Positions 63,731 through 64,000 of a DNA stretch of 64,000 nt are shown in pieces (positions within the stretch are counted from its first letter, which is position 1; each line of letters starts with the position of its first letter). The notes under the pieces are model-generated. The model was not told where the DNA came from. It saw only the letters and a program-made list of their open reading frames with translations, and ran no database searches. The DNA lies in contig NZ_FO082820.1 of the NCBI RefSeq assembly GCF_000967425.1, positions 3,228,501-3,292,500 of the forward strand. The letters are read 5' to 3'. A program made the position numbers and the translations under genes. The DNA is from Pseudorhizobium banfieldiae. Lineage in GTDB: Bacteria > Pseudomonadota > Alphaproteobacteria > Rhizobiales > Rhizobiaceae.

Positions 63731-64000
63731 TCTCATTGCCAATGCTCATCATCTAGTCGACCGTTCCTCAGAACGAGCAACAGACCGGGCTACCTTTAAC
63801 AACCCAGCCAACTCAACAATGCCATCGACGTGTTCGATCGGTCCGCTTTATTGGAGCTACGCCGAGCAGCTCGCTTGCGGCCGATCTTAAGACCAGCTTC
63901 TCGAGATTAAATCCGGGACCGCGCGGTCAGGCAACGGCCATCCATCAAATCGTCAGAAGCACCACAAGGGCGCCAACAACGACTTAACCAGAGTGACAAG
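63731..64000 (-). other. Start of the 16S-23S spacer
   Basis: 270 bases upstream of 23S. No tRNA is found here; tRNA-Ala and tRNA-Ile, if present, lie beyond the window edge. Confidence 0.75.

Overview
The window comes from an alphaproteobacterium, most likely a member of the Rhizobiaceae. Pointers are the MucR/Ros-type regulator, two DUF982 proteins (a rhizobial family), the high GC content, and an rRNA operon with the order 23S-5S-tRNA-fMet. The 23S also carries an insert in helix 9 of the kind seen in rhizobia. No species can be named from the sequence alone.

Layout. (1) 1-7225, minus strand: a type I secretion operon running glycine-rich protein, repeat-bearing protein, ABC exporter, HlyD adaptor (cut by the window edge). 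The first two genes are probably the exported proteins, but neither has RTX nonapeptides. (2) 7834-12042, plus strand: an orphan HEPN-like gene, then the complete overlapping dTDP-L-rhamnose operon rfbCBDA. (3) 12363-19615: glycosyltransferases, a DUF982 gene, a Cas2/SinR-like orphan, a LuxR-type regulator with a degenerate receiver, and a Wzx-type flippase. (4) 19692-31704: a divergent polyketide/peptide pair. The PKS reads KS-AT-KR-DH-ACP-TE and the NRPS reads formyltransferase, half condensation domain, adenylation domain split by a luciferase-like monooxygenase, carrier; a phosphopantetheinyl transferase overlaps the NRPS end. (5) 31668-55044: the core of a Wzx/Wzy-type exopolysaccharide locus. 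It has an initiating phosphoglycosyltransferase, several glycosyltransferases (GT2, GT4, GT26, GT61), an export protein, a chain-length protein, a BY-kinase-like protein with a degenerate P-loop, a Wzy-like polymerase/ligase, two SGNH-like paralogues, an acetyltransferase and a glycosidase-like protein. It also has a ligase/ACP/PLP-decarboxylase trio of the kind found in exosortase-A loci, although no exosortase is visible. (6) 55189-60115: a worn zone. It holds a second DUF982 gene, a mucR-family gene cut by an intact IS256-family element with a perfect 8-bp target duplication, an fkbM methyltransferase gene with two frameshifts, an HxlR-regulator remnant and a serine-recombinase remnant. (7) 60119-64000, minus strand: tRNA-fMet, 5S, 23S and the start of the 16S-23S spacer.

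How it fits together (inference): dTDP-rhamnose feeds a rhamnose-containing polysaccharide built on a lipid carrier, flipped, polymerised and exported by the Wzx/Wzy/Wza/Wzz-type set, and trimmed or acylated by the accessory enzymes. The PKS/NRPS pair is embedded in this locus and may make a small formylated, oxidised amino-acyl acid or decorate the polymer. The type I system next door probably exports matrix proteins. Loss of the mucR 5' end could alter control of the locus, since MucR proteins are known exopolysaccharide regulators in rhizobia.
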